64,000 nucleotides of DNA from Bradyrhizobium rifense. Its GTDB lineage: Bacteria; Pseudomonadota; Alphaproteobacteria; Rhizobiales; Xanthobacteraceae. The stretch spans positions 124,001 to 188,000 of the forward strand of contig NZ_VSSS01000050.1 in the NCBI RefSeq assembly GCF_008123425.1, given 5' to 3'. A program made the translations under genes and the position numbers. The notes beneath the pieces are model-generated. The model ran no database searches. It saw only the letters and a list, made by a program, of their open reading frames with translations, and was not told where the DNA came from. This document shows, piece by piece, positions 35,446-44,026 of this stretch; position 1 is the first letter of the stretch; each line of letters opens with the position of its first letter.

Positions 35446-36141
35446 ATGCCCGCGAAACCAACGATCGTTTTTTGTCACGGCATCTGGGCCGACGGCTCGT
35501 GCTTCAGCAAGGTCATACCTGCATTGCAGGCCGACGGGCACGAGGTGATCGCCGTTCAATATGGCCTGGACTCCTACGAAGAGGATCTGGCGACGGTGAA
35601 GCGCACACTCAACCGTGTCGGCAGCCCGGTTCTCCTCGTCGGTCATTCCTATGGCGGGGCTACCATTACGGGCGCAGGCACCGATGAGCGCGTGGTCGGC
35701 CTCGTCTACATCGCCGCGGTCGCGCCGGACGCCGGCGAGACCGTACAGGACCAGCTCGAAAAGTATCCATCGGATATTTTCTCGCGCGTCGAGGTCGCGG
35801 ATGGGCGTGCCTGGCTGCTTCCGAACGGCACCGAGTTCTTCTGCGGCGACCTTTCCGAGGCAGACCAGAAGCTGGTGTGGGCGACGCATTATGCGCCCGT
35901 CGCCAATCTGTTTCAGCAGCAGAAGCTCACCGCCGACAAGGTCGCATGGAGGTCGAAGCCGAGCTGGTACATCCTGGCCACGCAGGACCACACCGTGCAT
36001 CCCGACCTGCAACGCTGGGTCTCCAAGCGCATGGGCGCGACCGTCACCGAGGTGAAGAGCAGCCACGTGCCGATGCTCTCGCAGCCCGACATCGTGATCG
36101 ACGTGATCCGCAAGGCCGCGGCCGCCCTTCAAAAAGGCTGA
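35446..36141 (+). CDS. Alpha/beta hydrolase
   Basis: A 231-residue cytoplasmic hydrolase of the EstC/salicylate-esterase-like group. IVFCHGIWADGSCFSKVIPAL starts the fold. The nucleophile is Ser68 in LVGHSYGG, the acid may be Asp181 (ATQDH) and the base His207 (SSHVPM). A clean AAAGGAG ribosome site lies upstream of ATG 35446. It is convergent with the TetR gene and ends at an intrinsic terminator. The substrate is an ester or lactone that cannot be defined. Confidence 0.88.
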   Translation: MPAKPTIVFCHGIWADGSCFSKVIPALQADGHEVIAVQYGLDSYEEDLATVKRTLNRVGSPVLLVGHSYGGATITGAGTDERVVGLVYIAAVAPDAGETVQDQLEKYPSDIFSRVEVADGRAWLLPNGTEFFCGDLSEADQKLVWATHYAPVANLFQQQKLTADKVAWRSKPSWYILATQDHTVHPDLQRWVSKRMGATVTEVKSSHVPMLSQPDIVIDVIRKAAAALQKG

Positions 36142-36170
36142 TCGCGACAAGCGAGCCGTCTAAGTGCGCA

Positions 36171-36207
36171 GGAGAGGTCGCTCGCAGGGCGACCTCCCCT
36201 TTTGTTT
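36171..36207 (+). terminator. Intrinsic terminator after alpha/beta hydrolase gene
   Basis: Stem GGAGAGGTCGC with GCGACCTCCCC (one A-C mismatch), a seven-base loop, then TTTTGTTT. It lies 30 bases after the hydrolase stop and overlaps the last two bases of the convergent TetR gene. Confidence 0.8.
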
Positions 36208-36826
36208 ATGAGCTGATGTCCGACGCCAATCCCGTCCTGCGCAGCAAATCCGTGATCGCGCGCAAAAAACTGTCGGCCGGCGTCGTCTCCGGATCGATCA
36301 GCCGGTGCAGGCGAAATCCGTCCTCCATCGCCAACACGACGGAGGCCATCCAGGGCGGGTTCAGCGTCTCGCCCTTCGCGTTGTCCTTCAATGTCGCCTC
36401 GACGATGTCGGCGATCAGCTTGCGCCGCGCGCGCAGCCGCTTGGCGAGCTCGGGCCGACGCTTCTCGGCACGCGCGACGAACAGGATCATCTCCATGTGC
36501 AGCAGCGGCGAGCGACCGAGCGGATCCTGCCGGGTGCGGTCCATTGCCTTCAGCGCTGCAATGAAGTCGTCGAGATTTGTGTGCTGCGCGAGGATTTCCA
36601 TATTGCGCCGGATCGATTGCTCGACGTGATTCTCGAGCATGGCGAAGATCAATTCGTCTTTGCTTTCGAAGTTCGAATAGAACGCGCCGCGCGTGAAGCC
36701 GGCCTCTGCCGCGATCGCCTCGATGCTGGCGCCGCCGATGCCGTCTTGCTCGAACATCCGCGCGGCTGCCTCGAACAGCTTGTCGCACGTGTCGTCCCTG
36801 GTCGGCCTGGTTCTCACCCTTGACAT
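36206..36826 (-). CDS. TetR-family regulator
   Basis: A 206-residue TetR protein. The N-terminal helix-turn-helix reads IEAIAAEAGFTRGAFYSNFESKDELI (about residues 35-60), followed by a ligand-binding helical domain. It is divergent from a cytochrome P450 gene, with a perfect palindrome at 36850-36875 beginning 23 bases upstream of its start. The natural reading is a repressor of both itself and the P450, released by a P450 substrate or related hydrophobic compound. Confidence 0.92.
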   Translation of the reverse strand: MSRVRTRPTRDDTCDKLFEAAARMFEQDGIGGASIEAIAAEAGFTRGAFYSNFESKDELIFAMLENHVEQSIRRNMEILAQHTNLDDFIAALKAMDRTRQDPLGRSPLLHMEMILFVARAEKRRPELAKRLRARRKLIADIVEATLKDNAKGETLNPPWMASVVLAMEDGFRLHRLIDPETTPADSFLRAITDLLRRTGLASDISS

Positions 36827-36849
36827 CGGGCCAGTTTAGGGCAGAATGC

Positions 36850-36875
36850 AACTCGATACAATAATGTATCGAGTT
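36850..36875. promoter_or_regulatory. Perfect palindromic operator between TetR and P450 genes
   Basis: Two perfect 11-base arms (AACTCGATACA and its complement TGTATCGAGTT) separated by ATAA. It lies 24 bases from the TetR start and 81 from the P450 start, as expected for a TetR operator repressing both divergent promoters. The match is seen directly; binding is inferred. Confidence 0.8.
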
Positions 36876-36955
36876 GATAATTACAGGGATGGTTACGCCG
36901 GGCTTCGGAGCAGCCTCGCGTATCGTGTCATGCGGCAACCGATGTCGAGGTCACC

Positions 36956-38185
36956 ATGAACGAGCAAGTGCAACCCGCAGGCGATCCGCTGTTCAATCCG
37001 CTGGCGCCGGACTTCATCCGCAATCCCTATCCGCATTACGACCGGCTGCGCACGGTCGATCCGATCCACGAGACGCCGTTCGGCCAGTTCGTCGCCAGCC
37101 GTCACGCCGATGTCAGCCTCGTCATGCGCGACAAGCGCTTCGGCAAGGATTTCGTCGAGCGCACGACGCGCCGCTACGGCCCCGAGATCATGAAGGAGCC
37201 GGTGTTCCGCAGCATGAGCTACTGGATGCTGCAGGCCGATCCGCCCGACCACACCCGCCTGCGCGGCCTCGTCGTGAAGGCCTTCACCGCCCGCCGCGTC
37301 GAGGACATGCGGCCGCGCATTCAAGAAATCGTCGACCAGACCATCGATGCCGTGAAGGACCGCGGCCACATGGACCTGATCGAGGATTTCGCCTTCCGCC
37401 TGCCAGTGACCATCATCTGCGACATGCTCGGCATCCCCGAGGAGCATCGCGAGGTCTTCTACAAGAGCTCGCGCGAGGGCGGCCGGCTGCTCGATCCGGT
37501 GCCGATGACGCCCGAGGAGATCGCGAAGGGCAACGCTGCCAACATGATGGCGCAGATGTACTTCCAGCAGCTGTTCGAGTTGCGCCGCCGCAGTCCCGCC
37601 GACGATCTCACCACCCAGCTGGTGCAGGCCGAGGAAGACGGCAACAAGCTCACCAATGAGGAGCTGACGGCCAACATCATCCTGCTGTTCGGCGCCGGCC
37701 ACGAGACCACCGTCAATCTGATCGGCAACGGCCTGCTGGCGCTCCACCGCAATCCCGACCAGCTCGCGCTCCTGAAGGCGCAGCCGGACCTGATCACCAA
37801 CGCGATCGAGGAATTCCTGCGCTACGATTCGTCGGTGCAGATGACCGGCCGCGTCACGCTGGAGGAGATCGACGATCTCGGCGGCAAGCGGATCCCCAAG
37901 GGCGAGTCCGTGCTCTGCCTGCTCGGCTCGGCCAATCACGATCCGGCGGTCTATCCCGATCACCCCGACAGGCTCGACATCACCCGGCCGAACGTCCGGC
38001 CGCTGTCGTTCGGCGGCGGTATCCATTTCTGCCTGGGGGCCCAATTGGCGCGCATCGAGGCCGAGATCGCCATCGCGACACTGTTGCGCCGGCTGCCCGA
38101 TCTGCGCATCGACGACGTCGAAAACCCGGCATGGCGGCCGACCTTCGTGCTGCGCGGGCTGAGGCACCTGCCGGCAAGCTGGTGA
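36956..38185 (+). CDS. Cytochrome P450
   Basis: A 409-residue class I P450. The I-helix oxygen-binding motif is AGHET (in LLFGAGHETTVNLIGN), the K-helix ExxR is EEFLR, and the heme loop FGGGIHFCLGAQLAR contains the proximal Cys359. A D-P-P-D-H-T-R-L-R segment (ADPPDHTRLRGLV) marks the bacterial CYP family. No ferredoxin or ferredoxin reductase gene is adjacent, so electron donors must come from elsewhere. ATG 36956 has GAGG just upstream. Likely a hydroxylase of a lipid, terpene or xenobiotic, controlled by the divergent TetR. Confidence 0.95.
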   Translation: MNEQVQPAGDPLFNPLAPDFIRNPYPHYDRLRTVDPIHETPFGQFVASRHADVSLVMRDKRFGKDFVERTTRRYGPEIMKEPVFRSMSYWMLQADPPDHTRLRGLVVKAFTARRVEDMRPRIQEIVDQTIDAVKDRGHMDLIEDFAFRLPVTIICDMLGIPEEHREVFYKSSREGGRLLDPVPMTPEEIAKGNAANMMAQMYFQQLFELRRRSPADDLTTQLVQAEEDGNKLTNEELTANIILLFGAGHETTVNLIGNGLLALHRNPDQLALLKAQPDLITNAIEEFLRYDSSVQMTGRVTLEEIDDLGGKRIPKGESVLCLLGSANHDPAVYPDHPDRLDITRPNVRPLSFGGGIHFCLGAQLARIEAEIAIATLLRRLPDLRIDDVENPAWRPTFVLRGLRHLPASW

Positions 38186-38329
38186 TAGCGGGGCACGTTA
38201 ACCTCCGTGCGCAACAGTCGCTGTGACTTCGCCACACTTCCCTTTATATAAGGGGCAGTTCCGGCGCGCCTGAAGCTTGGTTGTAGGCTTGGGTTTGACC
38301 CGGGTGCCGGCTTGGCCGAGGGGAGACCC

Positions 38330-41300
38330 GTGCAGACGACGCTGCTCGGATTGGCAATTGCCTTTATCTTAGCGCTGCTGGCCGCGCTGATCGGGCCTTA
38401 TTTCGTCGACTGGAACCAGTTCAGGCCCCAGTTTGAGGCGGAGGCGAGCCAGATCATCGGCGTGCCGGTGCGCGTGGTGGGCGCGCTCGATGCGCGGCTC
38501 CTGCCGGCGCCGACCCTGCGGCTGCGCTCAGTCACCTTCCGCGGCAACAACGATCTCGGCCGTCTGCGCGCCGACAAGCTCGACGTCGAGTTTAGCCTGA
38601 GCTCGCTGATGCGGGGCGAATGGCGCGCCACCGAGCTTTCGGTTGGTGGCATGGCGGTGGATCTCGGCCTCGACGCCAAGGGCAAGGTCGATCTGCCGTC
38701 CACCGCGAGCGGCACCTTCAACCTCGCTTCGCTCGCCATCGAGCGGCTGAACCTCACCGGCCGCATCGCGCTTCACGACGCCGCCAGCCGCGCGACGCTT
38801 GAGCTCAACGACATCGTCTTCTCCGGCGACGTGCGCTCGCTTGCCGGCTCCGTGCGCGGCGACGGCAATTTCACTGCCGCAGGCACGCGCTATCCTTTCC
38901 GCGTCTCCTCCGGCCCGAGCCCCGACGGCAGCGCCACCCGTCTTCACCTCAACATCGATCCCGGCGAGCGTGCCGTCCTGGCCGATCTCGAAGGCGTGCT
39001 CGCCTTCGACAACCGCCAGCCGAAATTCGACGGCGCGCTGACGCTGGCTGTGCCGCCGACGAAGAAGCCGGGCGAGGCGGGGCCGATGCCCTGGAAGCTC
39101 ACCGCAAAACTCAAGGCCGATCCGGCTGGCGCCAAATTCGATCAGGTCGACGCCAGCTTTGGTCCCGAAGACGCTGCGCTGAAGCTCGGCGGCGTCGGCG
39201 ATATCAGGTTTGGTGCCTCGCCGCTGCTGCGCGCGGTGCTGTCGGCGCGGCAGGTCGATGCCGACAAGCTCGCCGGCCGGGACGATGCCGAGCCGCTGCG
39301 CATCCTGCCGGCGTTGCGCGCAGGTCTTGCCGCGATCCCGCAGGCGCCGATCCCGGCGCAGATCGAGTTCAACTCCGACCAGATCATGCTGGGTGGCCGT
39401 CCGCTTCAGAACATCACGACCGAGCTTCAGACCGACGGCCGGTCCTGGACCTTCCAGCGGCTCGAGCTGCGCGCACCCGGCATGACGCAGTTGTCGTTCA
39501 ACGGCGCCACGCCCGGCGCCGACAGTTTTAGCGGACGCCTGAGCGTCGAGTCCTCCGATCCCGATACGCTTGTGGCCTGGCTGCAGGGCCGTAGCGAGGT
39601 CAACCGCCGCAGCACGCGGCCGCTGCGCCTAGCCGGCGACGTGACGGTCGCCGCCAACCATCTCGCCATCGACAAACTGAAAGCCGACATCGAAGGCGGC
39701 ACGGTCGAGGGCCGCATCGCCTTTGCGCAGACCGGTGCCAGCAAAGGCTCGCGGATCGATGCCGACCTCAAGGCCGACCGGCTCGACCTCGATGCCGCCG
39801 CGAGTTTTGTCCGCGCGCTCGCCGGACCGCAGGGTGAATGGCCGGAGGAGGCAAAACTCTCGCTCGACATCGGGCGCGCGATCTCGGCCGGACAGGAGCT
39901 GCGGCCGTTCGCGGCCAAGCTCGGCTACGGTCCGACCTCGCTGTCGCTGGAGCAGTTGCGCTTCGGCCAGGCCAGCGGCGTGACCACGGAGGCGAGCGGC
40001 AGTTTTGATCGCACCAGGGCCACCGGCAAGCTTGCGCTGAAATCGTCAGCCAATTCGCTGGGCGATCTCACGGCGCTGCTGGAGCCGATCGCGCCGGCGC
40101 TGCGCGCACGCTTCGATGCGATCGCGCCATTGCCCGGTGCGACGCGCCTGAAGCTCGACCTCAGCCTCGACAGGAACGCCGAGCACGCCGATCGCAGCGA
40201 CGCCCGCGCCGTGCTCGACCTCGATGCGCCGCAGCTCAAGGCCACCGCAACGCTCACCGCGCAGCCGCCGGTCGCCGCCGTCAACGGCATCGACATCGAA
40301 AAATTGCGCAACAGCGACTTCACGCTGGAGTCGAAACTGTCATCGCCGCAGGCCGCTTCGCTGACGGCGCTGCTCGGCCTCGATCGCATGGTCGCTGCAG
40401 GTGCGGGCGCCTCGCAGATCGAGGGCAAAGTGAGCGGCGCGTGGCGCCGGCCCCTGCAACTGAACGCCAAGCTCAGTGGCGGCGGGCTGGATGCAGATGC
40501 GCAAGGCAGCGTCGAATTGTCGGCGCCGGAGCCGAAGGCCAGCGTCAATCTACGCGTCCGCAACGCCAATCTGGCGCCGCTGTTCGGCACCAGCCCGGCC
40601 GACAAATCAGCCCAGAATGTGAGCCTGTCCTCGCGCGTCGGGTTATCGGGCAATCGCCTGACCTTCGACGATCTCGACAGCACCGCTTTCGGCTCGCATC
40701 TGCGCGGCCGTCTCGCCGTGACGCTCGATCAGGAGAAGCGCGTTGACGGCGAATTCGGGCTCGACACGCTCGATCTGATGCCCGCGCTCGCGCTGGCCGT
40801 CGGCGCGGCCGGGCGTGACAGCGGCGAGCCGCTGAGCGCAGGTCTCGTCAGCGGCTGGCGCGGCCGGATCGCGTTCCAGGCATTGCGCGGCAACTGGCCT
40901 GGCGGAATCGAGATGCGTCCGTTCAGCGGCACGATCAGGGGCGATGGTCAGTCGCTCGCGCTCGATGCACTCAAGGGCGGCGTCGGTGGTGGCGAGATGA
41001 CCGCAAGCCTCGATGCGCGGAACGGCGCCAACGGTCTGGCGCTGAACGTGCACCTTGATCTTACCAATGTCGATGCGGCGTCGCTGCGCTACCGCGATCT
41101 CGCTCTGCCCAAGGGGCGCGTCTCGGTGCAGATGACGCTGACGAGCCAGGGCCGCAGCGTCTCGGCGCTGACCGGCGCGCTCGCCGGTAATGGAACAGTG
41201 ACGCTGGACGCGGCGGAGATCAGCGGGCTCAATCCGCGCGCCTTCGAGATCGCCATCCGCGCCAGCGACGGCGGGCAGGTCAGCGACGACAACCGGTTGC

Positions 41301-41962
41301 GTCAGCTCGTCGAGCCCGCATTGTCGGCCGCTCCCATTGCGGTTGCCTCGGCGCAGATCGCGTTCACGATCCGCGACGGCCGCCTGCGCGTCGGCGCAAC
41401 TCCCCTTGAAGCGAAGAACGCCCGAGCGATCGTCTCCGGCGGTTACGACATTCCCGCCGACCAGGCCGACATCCGCGCCAGCCTGACGCCGATCATGACC
41501 GGGCTCTCCGGCGCGCCGCCGGAGATCCAGCTGTTTGCGGCAGGCCCGCCCGACAGGCTCAGCCGCACCGTCGATCTCACGCCGTTGTCGTCGTGGCTCG
41601 CGGTGCGCACGATCGATCGCGAGACGCGAAGGCTCGATGCCATCGAGCGCGGCGAGCCGCCGCCGGCCACGGCCGCGCTGCCGACGCTGGTCTCGCCCGA
41701 GCCTGAGCCCGCGCCGTCGCTGACCGACGTGCCGATGCCCGGCCGCGATCCGCGCCGCGCGCCGCCGAAGGTGAAGGTTGAGCCCAAGTTCGCACCGATG
41801 CCGAAGGCGCCGCTTGCCGCCCCCGCCGTGCCGAGCCCGCCGCTGGCGAGCCAGCAGGCCGCGCCCCTGCCGCCGCCGATCGAGGTGCGGCCCGCGCCGG
41901 GCCCGCCGCCGGCAAAAGCCCGACCGAAGCCGCCGCTGGTCCTGACGCCGTCGAATCCGTAG
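38330..41962 (+). CDS. AsmA-family envelope protein
   Basis: A 1210-residue AsmA-like protein, probably anchored to the inner membrane by an N-terminal helix (LLGLAIAFILALLAALIGPYF) with the rest in the periplasm. The body carries long beta-rich repeats typical of AsmA and the bridge-like lipid transport group. LRLRSVTFRGNNDLG and GTVTLDAAEISGLN near the C-terminal AsmA_2 domain are family-like. The last 110 residues are Pro/Ala-rich (PSPPLASQQAAPLPPP). GTG 38330 follows GAGGGGAGA; a TTG at 38312 is the alternative. Role: phospholipid transport or outer membrane biogenesis, inferred. Confidence 0.88.
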   Translation: MQTTLLGLAIAFILALLAALIGPYFVDWNQFRPQFEAEASQIIGVPVRVVGALDARLLPAPTLRLRSVTFRGNNDLGRLRADKLDVEFSLSSLMRGEWRATELSVGGMAVDLGLDAKGKVDLPSTASGTFNLASLAIERLNLTGRIALHDAASRATLELNDIVFSGDVRSLAGSVRGDGNFTAAGTRYPFRVSSGPSPDGSATRLHLNIDPGERAVLADLEGVLAFDNRQPKFDGALTLAVPPTKKPGEAGPMPWKLTAKLKADPAGAKFDQVDASFGPEDAALKLGGVGDIRFGASPLLRAVLSARQVDADKLAGRDDAEPLRILPALRAGLAAIPQAPIPAQIEFNSDQIMLGGRPLQNITTELQTDGRSWTFQRLELRAPGMTQLSFNGATPGADSFSGRLSVESSDPDTLVAWLQGRSEVNRRSTRPLRLAGDVTVAANHLAIDKLKADIEGGTVEGRIAFAQTGASKGSRIDADLKADRLDLDAAASFVRALAGPQGEWPEEAKLSLDIGRAISAGQELRPFAAKLGYGPTSLSLEQLRFGQASGVTTEASGSFDRTRATGKLALKSSANSLGDLTALLEPIAPALRARFDAIAPLPGATRLKLDLSLDRNAEHADRSDARAVLDLDAPQLKATATLTAQPPVAAVNGIDIEKLRNSDFTLESKLSSPQAASLTALLGLDRMVAAGAGASQIEGKVSGAWRRPLQLNAKLSGGGLDADAQGSVELSAPEPKASVNLRVRNANLAPLFGTSPADKSAQNVSLSSRVGLSGNRLTFDDLDSTAFGSHLRGRLAVTLDQEKRVDGEFGLDTLDLMPALALAVGAAGRDSGEPLSAGLVSGWRGRIAFQALRGNWPGGIEMRPFSGTIRGDGQSLALDALKGGVGGGEMTASLDARNGANGLALNVHLDLTNVDAASLRYRDLALPKGRVSVQMTLTSQGRSVSALTGALAGNGTVTLDAAEISGLNPRAFEIAIRASDGGQVSDDNRLRQLVEPALSAAPIAVASAQIAFTIRDGRLRVGATPLEAKNARAIVSGGYDIPADQADIRASLTPIMTGLSGAPPEIQLFAAGPPDRLSRTVDLTPLSSWLAVRTIDRETRRLDAIERGEPPPATAALPTLVSPEPEPAPSLTDVPMPGRDPRRAPPKVKVEPKFAPMPKAPLAAPAVPSPPLASQQAAPLPPPIEVRPAPGPPPAKARPKPPLVLTPSNP

Positions 41963-42005
41963 GGCCCGTTTTGGTTTGCACGGAACGCGCCGCGGGCTCG
42001 GTCAA

Positions 42006-42120
42006 CCTCTCCCGCTTGCGGGAGAGGTCGCGCCGAAGGCGCGGGTGAGGGTTCTATCCTCTTGGGGGCTCCCACTGCGGAGGCACCCTCTCCCCAACCC
42101 TCTCCCGCAAGCGGGAGAGG
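42006..42120. repeat. Palindromic intergenic repeat
   Basis: Two near-identical hairpins, CCTCTCCCGC-TT-GCGGGAGAGG (42006-42027) and CCTCTCCCGC-AA-GCGGGAGAGG (42099-42120), flank a 71-base core. The core includes GCGCCGAAGGCGC and further runs related to the hairpin arms. The element lies in the gap between the AsmA and DUF2336 genes. This type of REP/RPE-like mosaic is frequent in Bradyrhizobium-like genomes; its mobilising protein is not in the window. Confidence 0.8.
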
Positions 42121-42175
42121 GAGCGCACCTTCCGCCTTGCGCGGTGGTAACCACATTCGCTCGCATTTGAACGAA

Positions 42176-42190
42176 TTTTGCCCGGCAAAA
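42176..42190. promoter_or_regulatory. Perfect short palindrome upstream of DUF2336 gene
   Basis: TTTTGCC-C-GGCAAAA lies 128 bases before the DUF2336 start. It could be an operator or a hairpin; no regulator gene adjoins it. Confidence 0.3.
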
Positions 42191-42317
42191 CTGATGTGAC
42201 GATTTTACCGGATTCTCGCGTTTGATCCCTAGTGTGGGTTCCCAGAGGAATTCGGAGTCCTGCCAAGAGAAGGCGGGACGGCTCGCTAAAGAACTACCAA
42301 GAACTGGGGTTATCGAG

Positions 42318-43442
42318 ATGAACGGGGCACCATCGCTTCTACAGGATCTGGACGACGCGATCGCGCGCGGTACCGACGAAAGCCGGGCGAAGGCGTTGTG
42401 GCATGCGACCGACCTTTTGATCACCGGTCGTTATGTCGACGACGAGATCAGCATGTTCGGCGAGGTCATCGGCCGGCTTGCCGACGAGATCGAGGTCGAA
42501 GCGCGGGCGCAGCTCTCCGAACTGATGGCGGGCTGCGATCACGCGCCGCTCAACGTCATCGAGAAGCTCGCTCTGGACGACGCGATCGAGGTCGCCGGCC
42601 CCGTGCTGCGCGACTCGACCCGGATCGACGAAAAGGTGCTGGTCGCGAGCGCTATGACCAAGGGCCAGGCGCATCTGCTCGCGATCGCCCAGCGTGATGC
42701 CATCGGCGAGGCCGTGACCGACGTGCTCGTCAAGCGTGGTAACCAGGAGGTTGTCACCTCGGTCGCCAAGAACGAGGGCGCGCGCTTCTCCAGCTCGGGC
42801 CTGCTGCACATGGTTCGCCGCGCCGAGGGTGACTCGATCCTCGCCGAGCAGCTCGGCCTGCGCAAGGACGTGCCGCGCCACATCTTCCAGCAGCTCATCT
42901 CGAAGGCGTCGGAAGATGTCCGCCGCCGGCTCGAGACCGAGCGCCCCGAGATGATGTCGCAGATCCAGAGCTCGGTGACCGAGGTCACCGGCGATCTGCA
43001 GTCCAAGTTCGGCCCGTCCTCGCGCAGCTATTTCGTCGCCAAGCGCGTGGTGACGACGCAGTACCGGCAGGGCAACCTCAACCAGGTCTCGATCTCGAAC
43101 TATGCGCGCCAGCATCGTTTCGACGAGGTGCAGATCGGCCTCTCGCTGCTGTCGTCGCTGCCGGTCGACGTGATCGAGCGCGCGCTGATGGACCGCAACC
43201 GGGAGATGATCCTGGTGCTGTGCAAGGCGCTCGACTTCTCCTGGGACACGACGATGTCGCTGTTGTTCCTCGGCGCCAAGGATCATCTGATCACGGCGCG
43301 CGAGCTGCACGACAACGAGCGCGATTTCGGCCGGCTCAAGATCGAAACGTCACGCAGCATTCTGAAGTTCTACCAGTCGCGCAAGAACAGCGCCGGCACC
43401 GATCCCGCGACGGGTCGTCAGCCCGAGCTCCAGGTTCACTGA
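42318..43442 (+). CDS. DUF2336 protein
   Basis: A 374-residue protein of the alphaproteobacterial DUF2336 family, characterised by HEAT-like helical repeats (LLQDLDDAIARGTDESRAKAL, VLVASAMTKGQAHLLAIAQRD, VLVKRGNQEVVTSVAKNEGA). It has no signal peptide or membrane helix and is probably cytoplasmic; no enzymatic motif is visible. The start ATG 42318 is the family start; the frame extends upstream to 42222 with no similarity. It is followed after 25 bases by an 81-codon gene that may be cotranscribed. The function is not known. Confidence 0.85.
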   Translation: MNGAPSLLQDLDDAIARGTDESRAKALWHATDLLITGRYVDDEISMFGEVIGRLADEIEVEARAQLSELMAGCDHAPLNVIEKLALDDAIEVAGPVLRDSTRIDEKVLVASAMTKGQAHLLAIAQRDAIGEAVTDVLVKRGNQEVVTSVAKNEGARFSSSGLLHMVRRAEGDSILAEQLGLRKDVPRHIFQQLISKASEDVRRRLETERPEMMSQIQSSVTEVTGDLQSKFGPSSRSYFVAKRVVTTQYRQGNLNQVSISNYARQHRFDEVQIGLSLLSSLPVDVIERALMDRNREMILVLCKALDFSWDTTMSLLFLGAKDHLITARELHDNERDFGRLKIETSRSILKFYQSRKNSAGTDPATGRQPELQVH

Positions 43443-43467
43443 ACGGGACATCGAGGGAGTATTTGCA

Positions 43468-43713
43468 ATGTTGCCTCAATTCGGCACCGCAGTTCGCAAG
43501 AACAAGAGCCTCACCAACAACCTCGCCGCCGAGACCGGCGGAGCGGCTCCGGAGAAGGCCACGGTCGACGCCGCGTGGCTCGTGCTGGAAGCCGCCAACG
43601 ATCTCGGCGACCACGCCGCGATCGAAGCCTGCCGCCGCGTCATCGACGCCGAGCTGAACGGCACGGTCGCCGCCAGCGCGGATACCGATCTCGTGCTGGG
43701 ATATTTCCGGTAA
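43468..43713 (+). CDS. Small hypothetical protein linked to DUF2336 gene
   Basis: An 81-residue protein (start MLPQFGTAVRKNKSLTNNLA, end TDLVLGYFR) containing a helical block (VDAAWLVLEAANDLGDHAAI, then EACRRVIDAELNG). It follows the DUF2336 gene by 25 bases with a GGGAGTATT-type ribosome site, suggesting a two-gene operon. I do not recognise a named family. Codon use is like the neighbours. Confidence 0.72.
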   Translation: MLPQFGTAVRKNKSLTNNLAAETGGAAPEKATVDAAWLVLEAANDLGDHAAIEACRRVIDAELNGTVAASADTDLVLGYFR

Positions 43714-44026
43714 CGGACGTAAGGTCTGATCGGCCCATCTCTACCTTTGCGCTTATATCTGACATGATGTAGCCTCCACTTGCGGGCGCCGACAGGCGGC
43801 TGCAGGCAATGGGGTTTGGAGCGGTCGCTATGGGGCGGCGTGTCTTCCTTGTTGGTGGTTCGGCGCGAGCGCACGCGCTCGCCGCGCATTGTCATTTGCA
43901 CGAAAATATCTGGAAGGCCTCCGGTGCTGCGCGCAGCGCCATCGGTGGCGCACGATTGCTGATTGCGATGTAGCGACGGCATTCACGCCGTCATGATTGA
44001 GAGCTTCACCCTGATTGGAGCCGATG
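43714..44026. other. Intergenic region, no supported gene
   Basis: About 310 bases between the 81-codon gene and the di-heme cytochrome. Short open frames on both strands show no recognisable protein. Codon bias on the minus strand near 43850-43980 looks gene-like but has no start or family match, so a decayed fragment is possible. The cytochrome's ribosome site (GGAG) lies at 44017-44020. Confidence 0.4.

Noticed and set aside
42006..42120. Insertion sequence or MITE
   Set aside because: No flanking direct repeats or transposase were seen; the element looks like a REP-type repeat rather than a mobile element.
43780..43962. Short frames in the 43714-44026 gap
   Set aside because: A possible degenerate gene fragment by codon bias, but no start, family or repeat could be supported.
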